Part shown: positions 28,177-37,551 of the stretch, in pieces | Layout of the letters: each line of letters begins with the position of its first letter | Numbering within the stretch: position 1 is the first letter of the stretch | Assembly (NCBI GenBank): GCA_963818885.1 | Contig: CAWFTP010000003.1 | Coordinates: 1,178,001-1,242,000 of the forward strand | DNA: 64,000 nucleotides | Direction: 5' to 3' | Origin: DATFDN01 sp963818885 | GTDB lineage: Bacteria; Pseudomonadota; Alphaproteobacteria; Acetobacterales; Acetobacteraceae | Program-made: the position numbers and the translations under genes | The notes under the pieces: generated by a model | The model's input: only the letters and a program-made list of their open reading frames with translations | What the model was told of the DNA's origin: nothing | Database searches by the model: none

Positions 28177-28375
28177 GGCAATGACCGTTATTTCTCGTCC
28201 CGCAGCCTAGGGCGAATGGAGCAAGCAACGCGAGAAGGCTTGAATTCCCGCGAGCGCGAAGTCCGCTACCTTGTCCAGAATTTTGCCCGAGGATCGCGAA
28301 ATGACCCTTTACGCATTGCGAATGTACAGTTAAAGAAGCGTTAACCCGCCGGAAAGCGGGGAAGGAGACAATCGT

Positions 28376-29129
28376 ATGAAGCAGCACCCTCTGACCTGTC
28401 TGAAGACCGCGGCGGCCGCGGCTGTCCTGATCGGCACAATTGGCTCGGCCGCGCACGCCAACTTGGTCCAGAACGGCGACTTCTCGAGCAGCAGCTACGC
28501 CGTAAACCACCAATTCGGCAGCGGCGGCTCGGTCCCGGCACCCGCCCAGGGCGTCACCGACTGGACCGGCAACGACGGCTATAACCTCTATTTCATCGCC
28601 GGTACGGATACTACCGTGTCTGCGATCGCCCAGTACGGCGGGGGCAAGGAGAAGCTGTACGGTCCGGCCGGCGGCAATACGAGCCCGAGCGGCGGCAATT
28701 TCGTCGGCCTAGACGGCGAGCAGACGCCCGGAGTCCAGGGCGCCATCAACCAGACAATCAACGGCCTGGTGGCGGGCCAGCAGTATCAGCTCGCGTTCGA
28801 TTGGGGAGCCGGCCAAGTCCAGAGTCGGTACGGGAAACACGACGTCACAGCTGGCAGTCAGCCTGGGCGCCCAAACCTTCAGTACATCGGTCGTCGCGAA
28901 TCCAAGTGAGAGCTTCACCGGATGGTTTCATCAGACATTCACCTTTACCGCGACCGGCGCGAGTGAGGTGCTGACCTTCCTGTCGGTCGGCACGCCGAAG
29001 GGCCTACCCCCGATGGCCGTGCTCGATGGCGTGTCGCTCAATCAGGTGCCTGAGCCGGTATCGATCGCCCTGTTCGGCGTCGGCCTAGTGGGGCTTGGGG
29101 GAATCGTGTACCGCCGGCGGAGAAGCTAA
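28376..29129 (+). CDS. PEP-CTERM sorted exported protein A, one frame break
   Basis: About 250 aa repaired. Signal peptide MKQHPLTCLKTAAAAAVLIG to AHA, then NLVQNGDFSSSSY opening a carbohydrate-binding-like (DUF642-type) beta-sandwich. The C-terminus is a textbook PEP-CTERM tail: VPEPVSIALFGVGLVGLGG and then YRRRRS. This signal directs cleavage and anchoring by an exosortase. One extra base near 28822 splits the gene; the second frame continues GTGNTTSQLAVSLGAQTF. A small hairpin (CCCGC/GCGGG) and AAGGAGA precede the ATG. Confidence 0.85.
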
Positions 29130-29153
29130 CCTCACGCCCGATCGTGAGAAACG

Positions 29154-29194
29154 CACGCTGCTCGGGAATCCCCGGGCAGCGTGATGCTTTTTTT
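29154..29194 (+). terminator. rho-independent terminator after PEP-CTERM protein A
   Basis: CACGCTGC pairs with GCAGCGTG, and the stem extends inward to about 13 bp with one G-T wobble. It is followed closely by a run of seven T. This is the clearest intrinsic terminator in the window. Confidence 0.85.
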
Positions 29195-29259
29195 GTCACA
29201 TTTAATGCATTGGGTCGAATTGTATAGGTAAAGTCGGGCTTCCAGCCAGGGAGGCAGCC

Positions 29260-30010
29260 GTGCCCCTTCGAGACCCGCGTCCGCCGGTGCGCGTCTGCCT
29301 CGCCGTGATCGTCGCCACGTTGGCGTCGCTCTTCGGCCCCCATCCGGCTAGCGCTGCTCCACTGATCGCCAACGGCAGCTTCGAAATTCCAGTCGCGACG
29401 TCCGGCCTGAATTGCGGCGGCATCGCCAATTGCCAAGGCTTCAATGTCGGGGATTCGATCGGCGGCTGGACCGTGGTTGGACCAGGGCCGATCGACCCCA
29501 CCAAGACCCCGATCGTCATCCTGACCAATAACTACAACGAGGGCGGGTATTTCTTTCAGCCGGAGCAAGGCAACCAGAGCCTCGATCTCACCGGCATGAG
29601 CAACCAGGGGCTGAACGGAGTCCAGCAAGCGGTCGCGACGGTCACGGGGGCACGGTATCGCTGAGTTCTGGGTCGGCCATCACGCCCAGGATCCTGCCTT
29701 TTACAACGGCCCGGCCACGGTAGCGCTCGGTATCGACGGCTTCGAGGTGGGCACATTCTCGAACAACAACGCACCGGCACCGAACCTGCTCGACTGGCAG
29801 CAGTTCACCTATGACTTCACTGCCGCGGGACCGACGACGACGATCGCACTCTTCAACGCGGTCGCCGACCTCACCCAGAACGAGGTGGGGCTCGACAACG
29901 TCTCGCTGACCGCGATCCCCGAGCCGGCCGGTCTTGCCTTGCTTGGCGCCGGGCTTGGGTTCCTGCTCCTGCTGCGGCGCCGGTCCGGTTCGGCGTCCGG
30001 CCGGAACTGA
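29260..30010 (+). CDS. PEP-CTERM sorted exported protein B, one frame break
   Basis: About 249 aa repaired. Signal peptide ending PASA, then APLIANGSFEIP as in DUF642-type domains (SIGGWTVVG, GNQSLDLTG). After one extra base near 29660 the second frame continues EFWVGHHAQDPAFYNGP and LDNVSLTAIPEPAGLALLG, a PEP-CTERM motif with Leu-rich helix and RRRSGS tail. GTG start with GGGAGG 5 nt upstream. Paralogous in plan to the preceding gene but separated from it by a strong terminator, so transcribed separately. Confidence 0.85.
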
Positions 30011-30174
30011 GAACTCTCCAAGGCTCATCGTGTACGCTGGAATGGCTTCCGGCCCATGCAAATCGGGCGCGGGGTAGGCATGATGGCGGTCTGCCTGAGG
30101 TCCAGCCCTCGGCCTTAGCGGCCCGTTAGGGGCTGCGCCGAGGATGCCGCGACCGCGCACCGGAGCCGCCGCAC

Positions 30175-31455
30175 ATGCTGTTCGCCCTCGCCGCCATTCT
30201 CGCCGCTGTCGCCTCCGTCGCAGCCCTGCTCTGCCTGATGCAGCAGCGCCGCGTCGGGCACGACGTGCAGCGGCTTCGCCTCTTGGCCGAGCAAGCGCTG
30301 GCGGGGACGCGCGGAGAGGCCGAGGCGACGCGCCTGATGGTGACCGACCGGGTGGCCGGGCTGCGCGGCGCGTTCGACACAGGGATCGAGCAGGTGCGCA
30401 CCGTGCTCTCGCGTGAGCAGGGGGAGTTGCGGCTAGCCCTCGCCGACGGTCAGCAGAGGACCGCCGAGGAATCGGCCGACAATTCGAGACCACGCGCGGC
30501 GTGCTTGACGCCAAGCTGAAGGAGTTGCGTGAGGGCAACGAGGCCAAGCTCGCCGAGATCCAGAAGAGCGTCAACGAACAGCTCCAAGCCGCGGTCGAGA
30601 AGCAGATGACCGACAGCTTCGCCCGCGTGATCGACCAGTTCACGGCGGTGCAGAAGGCGATGGGCGACGTGCAGGCGGTCACCGCCCAGATCGGCGACAT
30701 CAAGCGGCTGTTCTCGAACGTGAAGACTCGCGGCGGCTGGGGGGAGGCGCAGGTGCGCGCCATGCTCGACGACATCCTTCCGCCCGGGAGCTATGAGACG
30801 AATTGCAAGCTGCGGGCGAACTCGACGAGGCGGTAGAGTTCGCGGTCCGAATGCCGGGGCGCGGCACAGATCGCCCGTTGCTGCCGATCGACGCCAAGTT
30901 CCCCGTGGAGGATTACGAACGCCTGCTGGCGCCTCAGAGGCAGGCGATACCGATGGCGAGCGCGCGCGCAAAAGCGCCTGGAGCGGGCGGTACGCGAGCA
31001 GGCTCGGAAGATAGCCGGCAAATATGTGCTGCCGCCGGTAACGGTGGAGTTCGCCGTGATGTACCTGCCGACCGACGCGCTGTTCGCGGAGGTGGCCCGG
31101 ATTCCGGGCCTGATCGACGAAATCGGCCGCGACTGCCGCGTCCTGGTGCTTGGACCGAGCCTGTTCCCGGCGCTGCTCCGCACGATCCATCTCGGGTTCA
31201 TCACGCTGGCGCTTGAGCAGAAGGCCGATCAGGTGCGCGAGCTGCTGGGCGCGACCCGCACCGAGATGCTGAAGATGGACCAAGTCCTGGAGAAGCTCGC
31301 CCGCAACGCTGGCACAATGACCAACACGATCGAGCAAGCACGCACGCGTACCCGCCAAGTGACGCGCAAACTACGCGGCGTGGAGGCCGTGGAGGAAGTG
31401 CGGGCCGAGCAGTTGCTGGAACTCGCCGAGCGCGGAGGAGCAGGAGGAGGTCTGA
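30175..31455 (+). CDS. rmuC: RmuC DNA recombination protein, about four frame breaks
   Basis: About 426 aa, normal for RmuC, which limits inversions at repeats and has a nuclease-like core. An N-terminal membrane anchor (LFALAAILAAVASVAALLCL) precedes a long coiled coil (LDAKLKELREGNEAKLAEIQ). The conserved core is RGGWGEAQVRAMLDDILPPG, LPIDAKFPVEDYERL and KYVLPPVTVEFAVMYLPTD. Frame changes occur near 30478, 30828, 30970 and 31430. The last restores SPSAEEQEEV and a TGA at 31455, 2 nt before the convergent MFS gene. Net length stays a multiple of three. Confidence 0.8.
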
Positions 31456-31457
31456 TC

Positions 31458-32633
31458 CTACTCCGCTGCCGCCACCAGGCGGTCGCGGTTTGCCCAGTGC
31501 CACGTCACCAGGGCCAGCGCGACGATGATCGCCGGCATGACGGCGAGGTTCAGCGCGCCCCAGCCGCCCATCGTCTCGACCGCGCCCGAGGCGAAAGCCG
31601 TCACCGCCGTCGTGCCGAACACCAGGAAGTCGTTTGTCGCCTGCACGCGGACCCGCTCCTCCAGCGAGTAGGCAGCGGTCAGCAACGTGGTGCCGCCGAC
31701 GAACATGAAGTTCCAGCCGATCCCCAGCAGGACCAGCGCCACGACGAAGGTCGAGAAGAACGGCGCGAAGCCGAGATTGACGGCGACGCACAGGGTGATC
31801 AGGCCACCCCCCAATCCGATCACCCGGTGCACGCCGAGACGCTGGATCAGCCGTCCGGTCAGAAAGCCCGGGAGATACATCGCGAGCGAGTGGGCGCGGA
31901 TCACCTGGGCGGCCGCATCCACGCCGAAGCCGCACAGCGCCATCTCGAGCGGCGTCGACGTCATGACGAAGTTCATCGCACCGTAGCCCACCATCGCCGC
32001 GACCGCCGCGGTGATGAAGGTCGGGCGGGCCAGGATCGTGCGCAGCGGCACCGGGGTCGGCGGTCGCCGCTCCGCCCGGGGCAGGGCGATGAAGAACAGC
32101 AGGATGGCGGTGCAGAGGGGCAGCACGAGCTGGACCAGGTAGGTCGCCAGGAACTCATGGGCAGGCAGCAGGCTGTGGGTTCGGATCACGATTTCCGGCC
32201 CGACCGCGGCGGCCACCACGCCGCCCGTCATCACCAGGGCGATGGCGCGCGGCCGAGCCTCGTGCGCAGCAACCTCGGCGGCGGCGAAGCGGAAATGCTG
32301 GGCGATACCGTAGCCCATGCCCGCCGGGACGGCGCCCAGGCAATAGAGCGGGAAGCTGCCTTCCCACACCCCGAGCGCGAAGGTCAGGCTGCCCAACAGC
32401 GACAGCACGATCCCCAGCCGAAACCCGGCATGCCGGCCGACGCGGGAGAACACGATCCCGGCGGGGATCGACCCGAGCATCACCGCCGTCATTTGCACCC
32501 CGACGGGCAGGGTGGACAACGCCTTGTCGGCGCTGAGCGCGTGCCCGATCAGCGAGGCCATCACGACCTGCCCCGACATGACCGCGTTCATCATCGCCTG
32601 GCAGGCGAAGAGCAGCCACACGTTGCGGTTCAT
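31458..32633 (-). CDS. MFS transporter
   Basis: A 391-aa major-facilitator protein with about twelve hydrophobic segments. After TM2 the loop reads FSRVGRHAGFRLG, the MFS motif A region. The central loop (ALPRAERRPPTPVPLR) divides the two six-helix halves. The ATG lies 1 nt after the thiL stop, so the pair is co-transcribed. Resembles YbfB/Bcr-like or YcaD-type exporters; substrate unknown, and linkage to thiL does not by itself imply thiamine transport. Confidence 0.85.
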   Translation of the reverse strand: MNRNVWLLFACQAMMNAVMSGQVVMASLIGHALSADKALSTLPVGVQMTAVMLGSIPAGIVFSRVGRHAGFRLGIVLSLLGSLTFALGVWEGSFPLYCLGAVPAGMGYGIAQHFRFAAAEVAAHEARPRAIALVMTGGVVAAAVGPEIVIRTHSLLPAHEFLATYLVQLVLPLCTAILLFFIALPRAERRPPTPVPLRTILARPTFITAAVAAMVGYGAMNFVMTSTPLEMALCGFGVDAAAQVIRAHSLAMYLPGFLTGRLIQRLGVHRVIGLGGGLITLCVAVNLGFAPFFSTFVVALVLLGIGWNFMFVGGTTLLTAAYSLEERVRVQATNDFLVFGTTAVTAFASGAVETMGGWGALNLAVMPAIIVALALVTWHWANRDRLVAAAE

Positions 32634-32634
32634 C

Positions 32635-33594
32635 TCAGAAGTGGCTCCATCCGCCCTGGCCGAGCGAAAGTGCCTCACCGTCCGCCCCGCGCACGATGAC
32701 GCCGGGCGGGCCCGAATGGAAGCGCCCGATCCGCGTGACCGGGACGGACGCGGCGGCGCAGGCCGCGCGCAGCGCAGCCTCACGGTCAGGAGAGGCCGCG
32801 ATCAGCAGCTCGTAATCGTCACCGCCCGTAAGGCAGGTCGGCAGCCAGGCCGGCCCGGCTTGGCGGGCCGGCTCGGAGAGCGGCACGGCGGCGGCATCCA
32901 CCTCGGCGGCAACACCGCTTGCGCCGCAGATATGGCCGAGATCCTGGATGAGCCCGTCGGAGACATCCATCGTGGCCGACGCGACGCCCCCGAGCGCGAT
33001 CCCGAGGCGCGGCCGCGGCAGCTGATAGCGGTCGAGCAGGTACCCACTCGGGTCGGCGAGCCTCCCCTGGGCGACGCGCAGCCCCAGCGCGCCATCCCCG
33101 ATCGTGCCGGTCACCCATACCTCATCGCCCGCGCGCGCCCCGGCCCGGCGCGGCATCGCGCCCGGCGCCACATGGCCGAGCGCGGTCAGCGACAGGGTCC
33201 GCGGGCCCGGCGTGGAGACGGTATCACCCCCCAGCAGCGCGATCCCGAATGCGGCCTGATCGACCGCGAGCCCCGCCGCGAACGCCGCGAAGAACTCGTC
33301 CGGCGTGTCGCGCGGCGCCGCGATAGTCATCAGATAGCCGAGCGGAACCGCGCCCTTCGCGGCGAGGTCTGAGAGGTTCACTCGCAGCAGCTTGCGCCCG
33401 ATCAGATCCGGCGGGTCGTCGGCAAGGAAATGCACGCCTGCGACCATCGCGTCGACCGTGAGCACGAGCTCCCGCCCCGGCGGCGGCGCCAGCAGGGCGA
33501 CATCATCGGTCAGCCCCAGCCCGGCGGGCCCCGCCAAGGGACGGAAGTGCCGCGCGATGAGCGCGAACTCGGCGGGGAGAGTGTCGGAAGGCAT
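32635..33594 (-). CDS. thiL: thiamine-monophosphate kinase
   Basis: Makes thiamine diphosphate from thiamine monophosphate and ATP; 319 aa, normal. PurM/ThiL-fold signatures in order are LGLTDDVALL (metal site), DAMVAGVHFL, RVNLSDLAAKGA, LLGGDTV, MDVSDGLIQD and TGGDDYELL. The upstream spacer carries a GC-rich palindrome. The frame is intact. Confidence 0.96.
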   Translation of the reverse strand: MPSDTLPAEFALIARHFRPLAGPAGLGLTDDVALLAPPPGRELVLTVDAMVAGVHFLADDPPDLIGRKLLRVNLSDLAAKGAVPLGYLMTIAAPRDTPDEFFAAFAAGLAVDQAAFGIALLGGDTVSTPGPRTLSLTALGHVAPGAMPRRAGARAGDEVWVTGTIGDGALGLRVAQGRLADPSGYLLDRYQLPRPRLGIALGGVASATMDVSDGLIQDLGHICGASGVAAEVDAAAVPLSEPARQAGPAWLPTCLTGGDDYELLIAASPDREAALRAACAAASVPVTRIGRFHSGPPGVIVRGADGEALSLGQGGWSHF

Positions 33595-33614
33595 GGTTTG
33601 GTGCTCGGCCTCTA

Positions 33615-33668
33615 AACCCCTCCCCCTACCCCTCCCCTTGCGGGGGGGGGGATAGGGCGGGAGGGGGC
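33615..33668. repeat. GC-rich palindromic element (CCCCTCCCC...GGGGAGGGG type)
   Basis: C-rich arm, TTGCG centre and G-rich arm form an imperfect inverted repeat in the spacer between thiL and the GNAT gene. The same arm sequences recur at 44889-44975, so this is a dispersed genomic repeat. A run of eleven G inside it is a likely place for base-calling error. Confidence 0.7.
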
Positions 33669-33678
33669 ACGACGCCGC

Positions 33679-34125
33679 CTACCTCAGCATCTTGCGATAC
33701 TGCAGGAAACCCGACTTCTCGGCGATCCGGTCGTAGAGCAGCATCGCGTTCGCATTGGTCTCGTGGGTCAGCCAGTAGACCCGGGCGCAGTTCATCGCCC
33801 GCGCCGCCGCGTAGACGTGCTCGACCAGTGCCCGTCCTATCCCCCGCCCTCGCGTATCGGGCGCCGCGAACAGGTCCTGCAAGTAGCAATTGTCCTCGAC
33901 CGTCCAGCAGGAGCGATGGGTCAGCCAGTGCACCATGCCGACCGCCCGCTCGCCCTCAAAGGCGAGCGCCGCCCACATCGGCTGCGCGGGATCGAGGAAC
34001 CGGGCCCAGGTCACTGCCGACACCGCGTCCGGAATATCGACGCGGTAGAAGGCCTGATAACCCCGCCACAGCGGCAACCATGCGTCATGGTCCGCCGCGA
34101 CGACGGCCCTGACCTGGATGCTCAC
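33679..34125 (-). CDS. GNAT acetyltransferase
   Basis: A 148-aa N-acetyltransferase with the acetyl-CoA pyrophosphate loop DTRGRGIGRALVEHVYAAAR near residues 90-110 and VYWLTHETNANAMLLYDR as the C-terminal conserved block. It is related to the small YjaB/diamine-type GNATs. GTG start overlaps the lpxA stop by 4 nt (GTGA), so it is translated with lpxA. It occupies the position where lpxI and lpxB usually follow; whether it modifies a lipid A or envelope component is speculation. Confidence 0.85.
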   Translation of the reverse strand: MSIQVRAVVAADHDAWLPLWRGYQAFYRVDIPDAVSAVTWARFLDPAQPMWAALAFEGERAVGMVHWLTHRSCWTVEDNCYLQDLFAAPDTRGRGIGRALVEHVYAAARAMNCARVYWLTHETNANAMLLYDRIAEKSGFLQYRKMLR

Positions 34126-34955
34126 GACCTTGAATCGGTTCGGATCATGCCGCGATGGCTCGGCTGGGCGATGAAGGCCAGCAGCTCAACGACGAGAGGA
34201 TCGGTGCCGTATGTCGCGCGCGTCTCCGCCAGGCGCTCGGCGAACACGCCCTCGGTCGCGAACAGCATTCTGAAGGCGGCGCGCAGGTTCTGGATCTGCG
34301 CCTTGTCGAACCCGCGGCGCTTCAGGCCGATGACATTAAGCCCGGCGAGCCGGGCCCGGTTGCCCACCACGCTCGCGAAGGGTGGCACGTCCGCCTCCAC
34401 GCCGGAGACGCCGCCCACCATCGCGGCGCGCCCGATACGGACAAATTGGTGCAGCGCCGCCGCCCCGCCGATCACCGCGTTGTCGTCGATCGAGACATGC
34501 CCGCCCATCACCACGTTGTTGGCGATAATGACGCGATCACCGATCGCGCAGTCATGCGCGACATGCGCGACCGCCATCAGCATGCAGTCGGTGCCAATCG
34601 TGGTCACGCCCCGCCCGCTCGGGGTGCCGCGATGGATGGTGCAATGCTCGCGCACCTGGGTGCGCGCGCCGATCTCGCAGCGCGTCGCCTCGCCGCGGTA
34701 CTTGACGTCCTGCGGCTCCAGCCCGACCGTGCAGAATGGGAACAGCACCACCTCGCGCCCGATCCGCGCGTGCCCATCCACAACGACATGCGACACCAGC
34801 CGCGCGCCATCCTCGATAACCGCCCGCGCGCCCACGGTGCAGAACGGCCCGACGCTCACGCCAACACCGAGCTGCGCGCCGTGGGCCACGAGAGCGGTCG
34901 GATGGATCTCGGTACGCGCGACGCGCGGCTCAAATCGGGCGGCTAGGACATCCAT
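34122..34955 (-). CDS. lpxA: UDP-N-acetylglucosamine acyltransferase
   Basis: First enzyme of lipid A synthesis: transfers a 3-hydroxyacyl chain from ACP to UDP-GlcNAc. 277 aa. Left-handed beta-helix hexapeptide repeats (IHPTALVAHGAQLGVGVSVG onwards), the catalytic His in AHVAHDCAIG, and the C-terminal helical cap with NVIGLKRRGF. The ATG giving MDVLAARFEP was chosen; an in-frame start 63 nt upstream would add an atypical extension. The 131-nt gap before it is larger than the other gaps in this operon. Confidence 0.95.
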   Translation of the reverse strand: MDVLAARFEPRVARTEIHPTALVAHGAQLGVGVSVGPFCTVGARAVIEDGARLVSHVVVDGHARIGREVVLFPFCTVGLEPQDVKYRGEATRCEIGARTQVREHCTIHRGTPSGRGVTTIGTDCMLMAVAHVAHDCAIGDRVIIANNVVMGGHVSIDDNAVIGGAAALHQFVRIGRAAMVGGVSGVEADVPPFASVVGNRARLAGLNVIGLKRRGFDKAQIQNLRAAFRMLFATEGVFAERLAETRATYGTDPLVVELLAFIAQPSHRGMIRTDSRS

Positions 34956-35086
34956 GGGCCGGCTTTCATTCAATGGCGCCTGGAACGCTAGGCGCGGGCC
35001 CGCGGTCCGGCCACTCAATCATTATTGCCGCGTGTTACGCAGAGCGTGATGTAACAGATTGTGGCAACTAGGCTTTCTGCACGCGG

Positions 35087-35569
35087 TCAGCCCGGCCGGT
35101 CCATGATCATGGCGGCGTACACGGCCTCCGCGACTTCTACCTTGTCGACCCGCGCAACGGCCTGAAACTTCCACACCGACCCGCGGTTGCGCAGCTTGGT
35201 GACGTGGATGCGAAGCTGATCGCCCGGGATCACGGGGCGGCGGAACTTTGCCCCTTCCACCGACATGAAATAGACCACCTTCCCCGCCGCCTCCGAGCCC
35301 AGCGTCTCGACGACCAGGACGGCGGCGGTCTGCGCCATGCTCTCGATGATCAGCACCCCCGGCATGACCGGATGCTTCGGGAAATGGCCTTGAAAGAACG
35401 GCTCGTTCGCCGAGACGTTTTTCACCCCGACGGCGGAACGGTCCGGCACCACATCGACCACGCGGTCGATCATCAGAAACGGGAAGCGATGCGGGATCGC
35501 CTCCATGATCCGGCCGATATCAGCGACGCGCGGCGCGCTCGCATGGGCTGGGGTCGCGGTTACGCCCAT
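35087..35569 (-). CDS. fabZ: 3-hydroxyacyl-ACP dehydratase FabZ
   Basis: Dehydrates beta-hydroxyacyl-ACP in fatty acid synthesis, balancing lipid A against phospholipid. 160 aa with a short N-terminal extension. The hot-dog active site is GHFPKHPVMPGVLIIESMAQ (His and Glu), preceded by IPHRFPFLMIDRV. It lies 5 nt after lpxD. Confidence 0.96.
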   Translation of the reverse strand: MGVTATPAHASAPRVADIGRIMEAIPHRFPFLMIDRVVDVVPDRSAVGVKNVSANEPFFQGHFPKHPVMPGVLIIESMAQTAAVLVVETLGSEAAGKVVYFMSVEGAKFRRPVIPGDQLRIHVTKLRNRGSVWKFQAVARVDKVEVAEAVYAAMIMDRPG

Positions 35570-35574
35570 CGCTG

Positions 35575-36642
35575 TCAGTCCGTATCCTCCGCCCGCTTCG
35601 GCTCGACCCTGTGCTCGCGATCCAGGCGCCGCAGCAGCGCAACCTGACGGAAGAACGCCCGCGCCGGCTGCGCCGGAGAGCCGATCACTTCCGCTCCGGC
35701 TGAGACATCGGAGATGACACCTGCCTGCGCTCCAATACGTGCGCCGCGCCCAACGCGTAGGTGCCCGGCGAATCCCGCCTGACCGCCTATGGTCACGAAA
35801 TCCTCCAGGATCGTGGACCCGGAGAGCCCGACCAGCGCGGTGATCACGCAGCCGCGCCCGATCCGGCAGTTGTGGCCGATCTGCACAAGGTTGTCGATGC
35901 GCGAGCCCTCTCCGATGACCGTGTCGGTCAGGGCGCCACGGTCGATCGTCGTGTTCGCCCCGATCTCTACCTCGTTCTCGATGATAACGCGACCGAGTTG
36001 CGGCAAGGTACGCGGCCCCTCTGCCGTGACCGCCATGCCGAAGCCCTCCTGGCCGATCCGCACGCCTGGGTGGACCAGCACGCGGGCACCCAGCAGAGCA
36101 TGGGTAATGCTGACCGATGCGCCGATCCGGCAACCCGGCCCGATCACGACCCCTTCTCCGATCACGGCACCGGGACCGATGCGACAACGCGGCCCGATCT
36201 CGGCACGCGCGCCGATCACTGCCAACGGGCCAATCTCGGCACTCGCGTCGACGCGGGCGCCCGGATCGACGGCCGCGGAGGCGTGTGCCCCCGGACAATG
36301 TGGCGCGACGGGATGGAACAGGGCCGCGACACTGATCCAGCTAATGGCTGGGTCCGGGCACAATATGGCAACGCTGCCCGCCGGCACGAGGCTCACGTCC
36401 TGCGGGCTGACCAGCACGGCACCCGCCCGCGTCGACGCGAGCAGGCCGGCATACCGGCGGCTGCTCAGATAGCTTATATCGGCGGGGCCTGCCGCCTCCA
36501 GGGAGGCGAGGCCGGAGAGACGCCGCCCGTCATCACCTAGCGCCTCGCCCCTTGCCGCTCGGGCGATCGCCGCGATGTCGTGCGGTCCGGAGCAAGCGAA
36601 GAACCGCGGATCGCCCGCATTTGGCTCGTCTGGCGCCGTCAC
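35575..36642 (-). CDS. lpxD: UDP-3-O-acylglucosamine N-acyltransferase
   Basis: Third step of lipid A synthesis. 355 aa. An N-terminal uridine-binding domain (DISYLSSRRYAGLLASTRAG) precedes a long hexapeptide beta-helix from ~residue 115 and the catalytic His in LVQIGHNCRIG. The C-terminal helices (AFFRQVALLRRLDREHR) complete the fold. GTG start 13 nt after the repaired skp stop. Confidence 0.96.
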   Translation of the reverse strand: MTAPDEPNAGDPRFFACSGPHDIAAIARAARGEALGDDGRRLSGLASLEAAGPADISYLSSRRYAGLLASTRAGAVLVSPQDVSLVPAGSVAILCPDPAISWISVAALFHPVAPHCPGAHASAAVDPGARVDASAEIGPLAVIGARAEIGPRCRIGPGAVIGEGVVIGPGCRIGASVSITHALLGARVLVHPGVRIGQEGFGMAVTAEGPRTLPQLGRVIIENEVEIGANTTIDRGALTDTVIGEGSRIDNLVQIGHNCRIGRGCVITALVGLSGSTILEDFVTIGGQAGFAGHLRVGRGARIGAQAGVISDVSAGAEVIGSPAQPARAFFRQVALLRRLDREHRVEPKRAEDTD

Positions 36643-36655
36643 GCGGTGTCCGCAC

Positions 36656-37551
36656 TCAACGATGCTGCCCCGTGTGCGCCGGCGTCTTGCTTGGGGTGGC
36701 GCTGCTCGCCGCTGCGGTGGACTCCGCCTTCGTGCCGTCGGGCTTGGCGCTGGCGATCGCCGGGGCCGCGGTCGGCGCCACCCCCTCGGGCGGGAATCAG
36801 CACGCTGGGCAGCGCCTTGTTCAGGAGTTCGGCGACCTGCGGGGTGATGTCGAACTCCCCCTGGTTGAGCGCAACCTCCGCCCGCTGCAGCACGAGGTTC
36901 ATGCCCCGCGAGGCAGCGACCTTCTGCACCACGTCGCTCAGCGTCCGCTCGATCTGAGCAAGCGCATACTGGCTCGCCTCCTGGATGATCCGGCCGCGCT
37001 CGCTGAACTTGCGGCGGGATTCGGTGATGCGATCCTGCAGCTCTCGCTCCTTCGCGCGGATCTGGTCGGCCGACAGCTTGCTGCGTTCGTTCGCCAGCGC
37101 CTGACCCAGGTCGCGCAGCGCCACCTGCTCCTTCTGGGCGTCCTCGTTAAGCTTCTGGCGTCGCTCCGCCATCGTCTTGTCCGCCGCCTGATAGGCGGTC
37201 GAGTTGCGGAGCACGTCAGGAATCGACAGTCACTCCGATAACCGCGGCCGGCGGCATGGAGCCACGCGACACGTCAGGCACCGGGGGCGCCGGCGGCAGC
37301 GGCGCCTGGACCGCAGGGGGCGGAGGCGTCTCCGTTGCTGGCGCGGCGGCATTCAGGCCGGCGCTTTCCGCCGGTGCCGGCGCGGCGGCGCGTGCGGGCG
37401 TATGGGTCCGTGCCGAATGCGGCGCGGAAGTGCCGCCCTGCTTCGGAACGAACCATCCCGGCCCGTTGCTGCTTTGGGCGAGCGCCGGCAGCGCAAGGAG
37501 AAGAGTTGCGCCCGCGATCAGAAGCGCGCGTGGAAGACGAGTAGGTGTCAC
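36656..37551 (-). CDS. skp: Skp/OmpH periplasmic chaperone with Pro/Ala-rich extension, two frame breaks
   Basis: Periplasmic chaperone for outer-membrane proteins, about 297 aa repaired against ~160-200 usual. Signal peptide (LPRALLIAGATLLLALPALA), then ~90 residues rich in Pro and Ala, then the OmpH core VIGVLSIPDVLRNSTAYQAA. The tentacle helices follow (ERRQKLNEDAQKEQVALRDL). The tail reads EGVAPTAAPAIASAKPDGTK. An extra A near 37227 and an extra C near 36785 break the frame. The GTG start overlaps the bamA stop (TAGTG), a coupling typical of this operon. Confidence 0.85.

Noticed and set aside
31456..32699. Continuation of the rmuC frame across the MFS gene
   Set aside because: It is antisense to an intact MFS gene; a one-base repair gives rmuC a natural stop at 31455.
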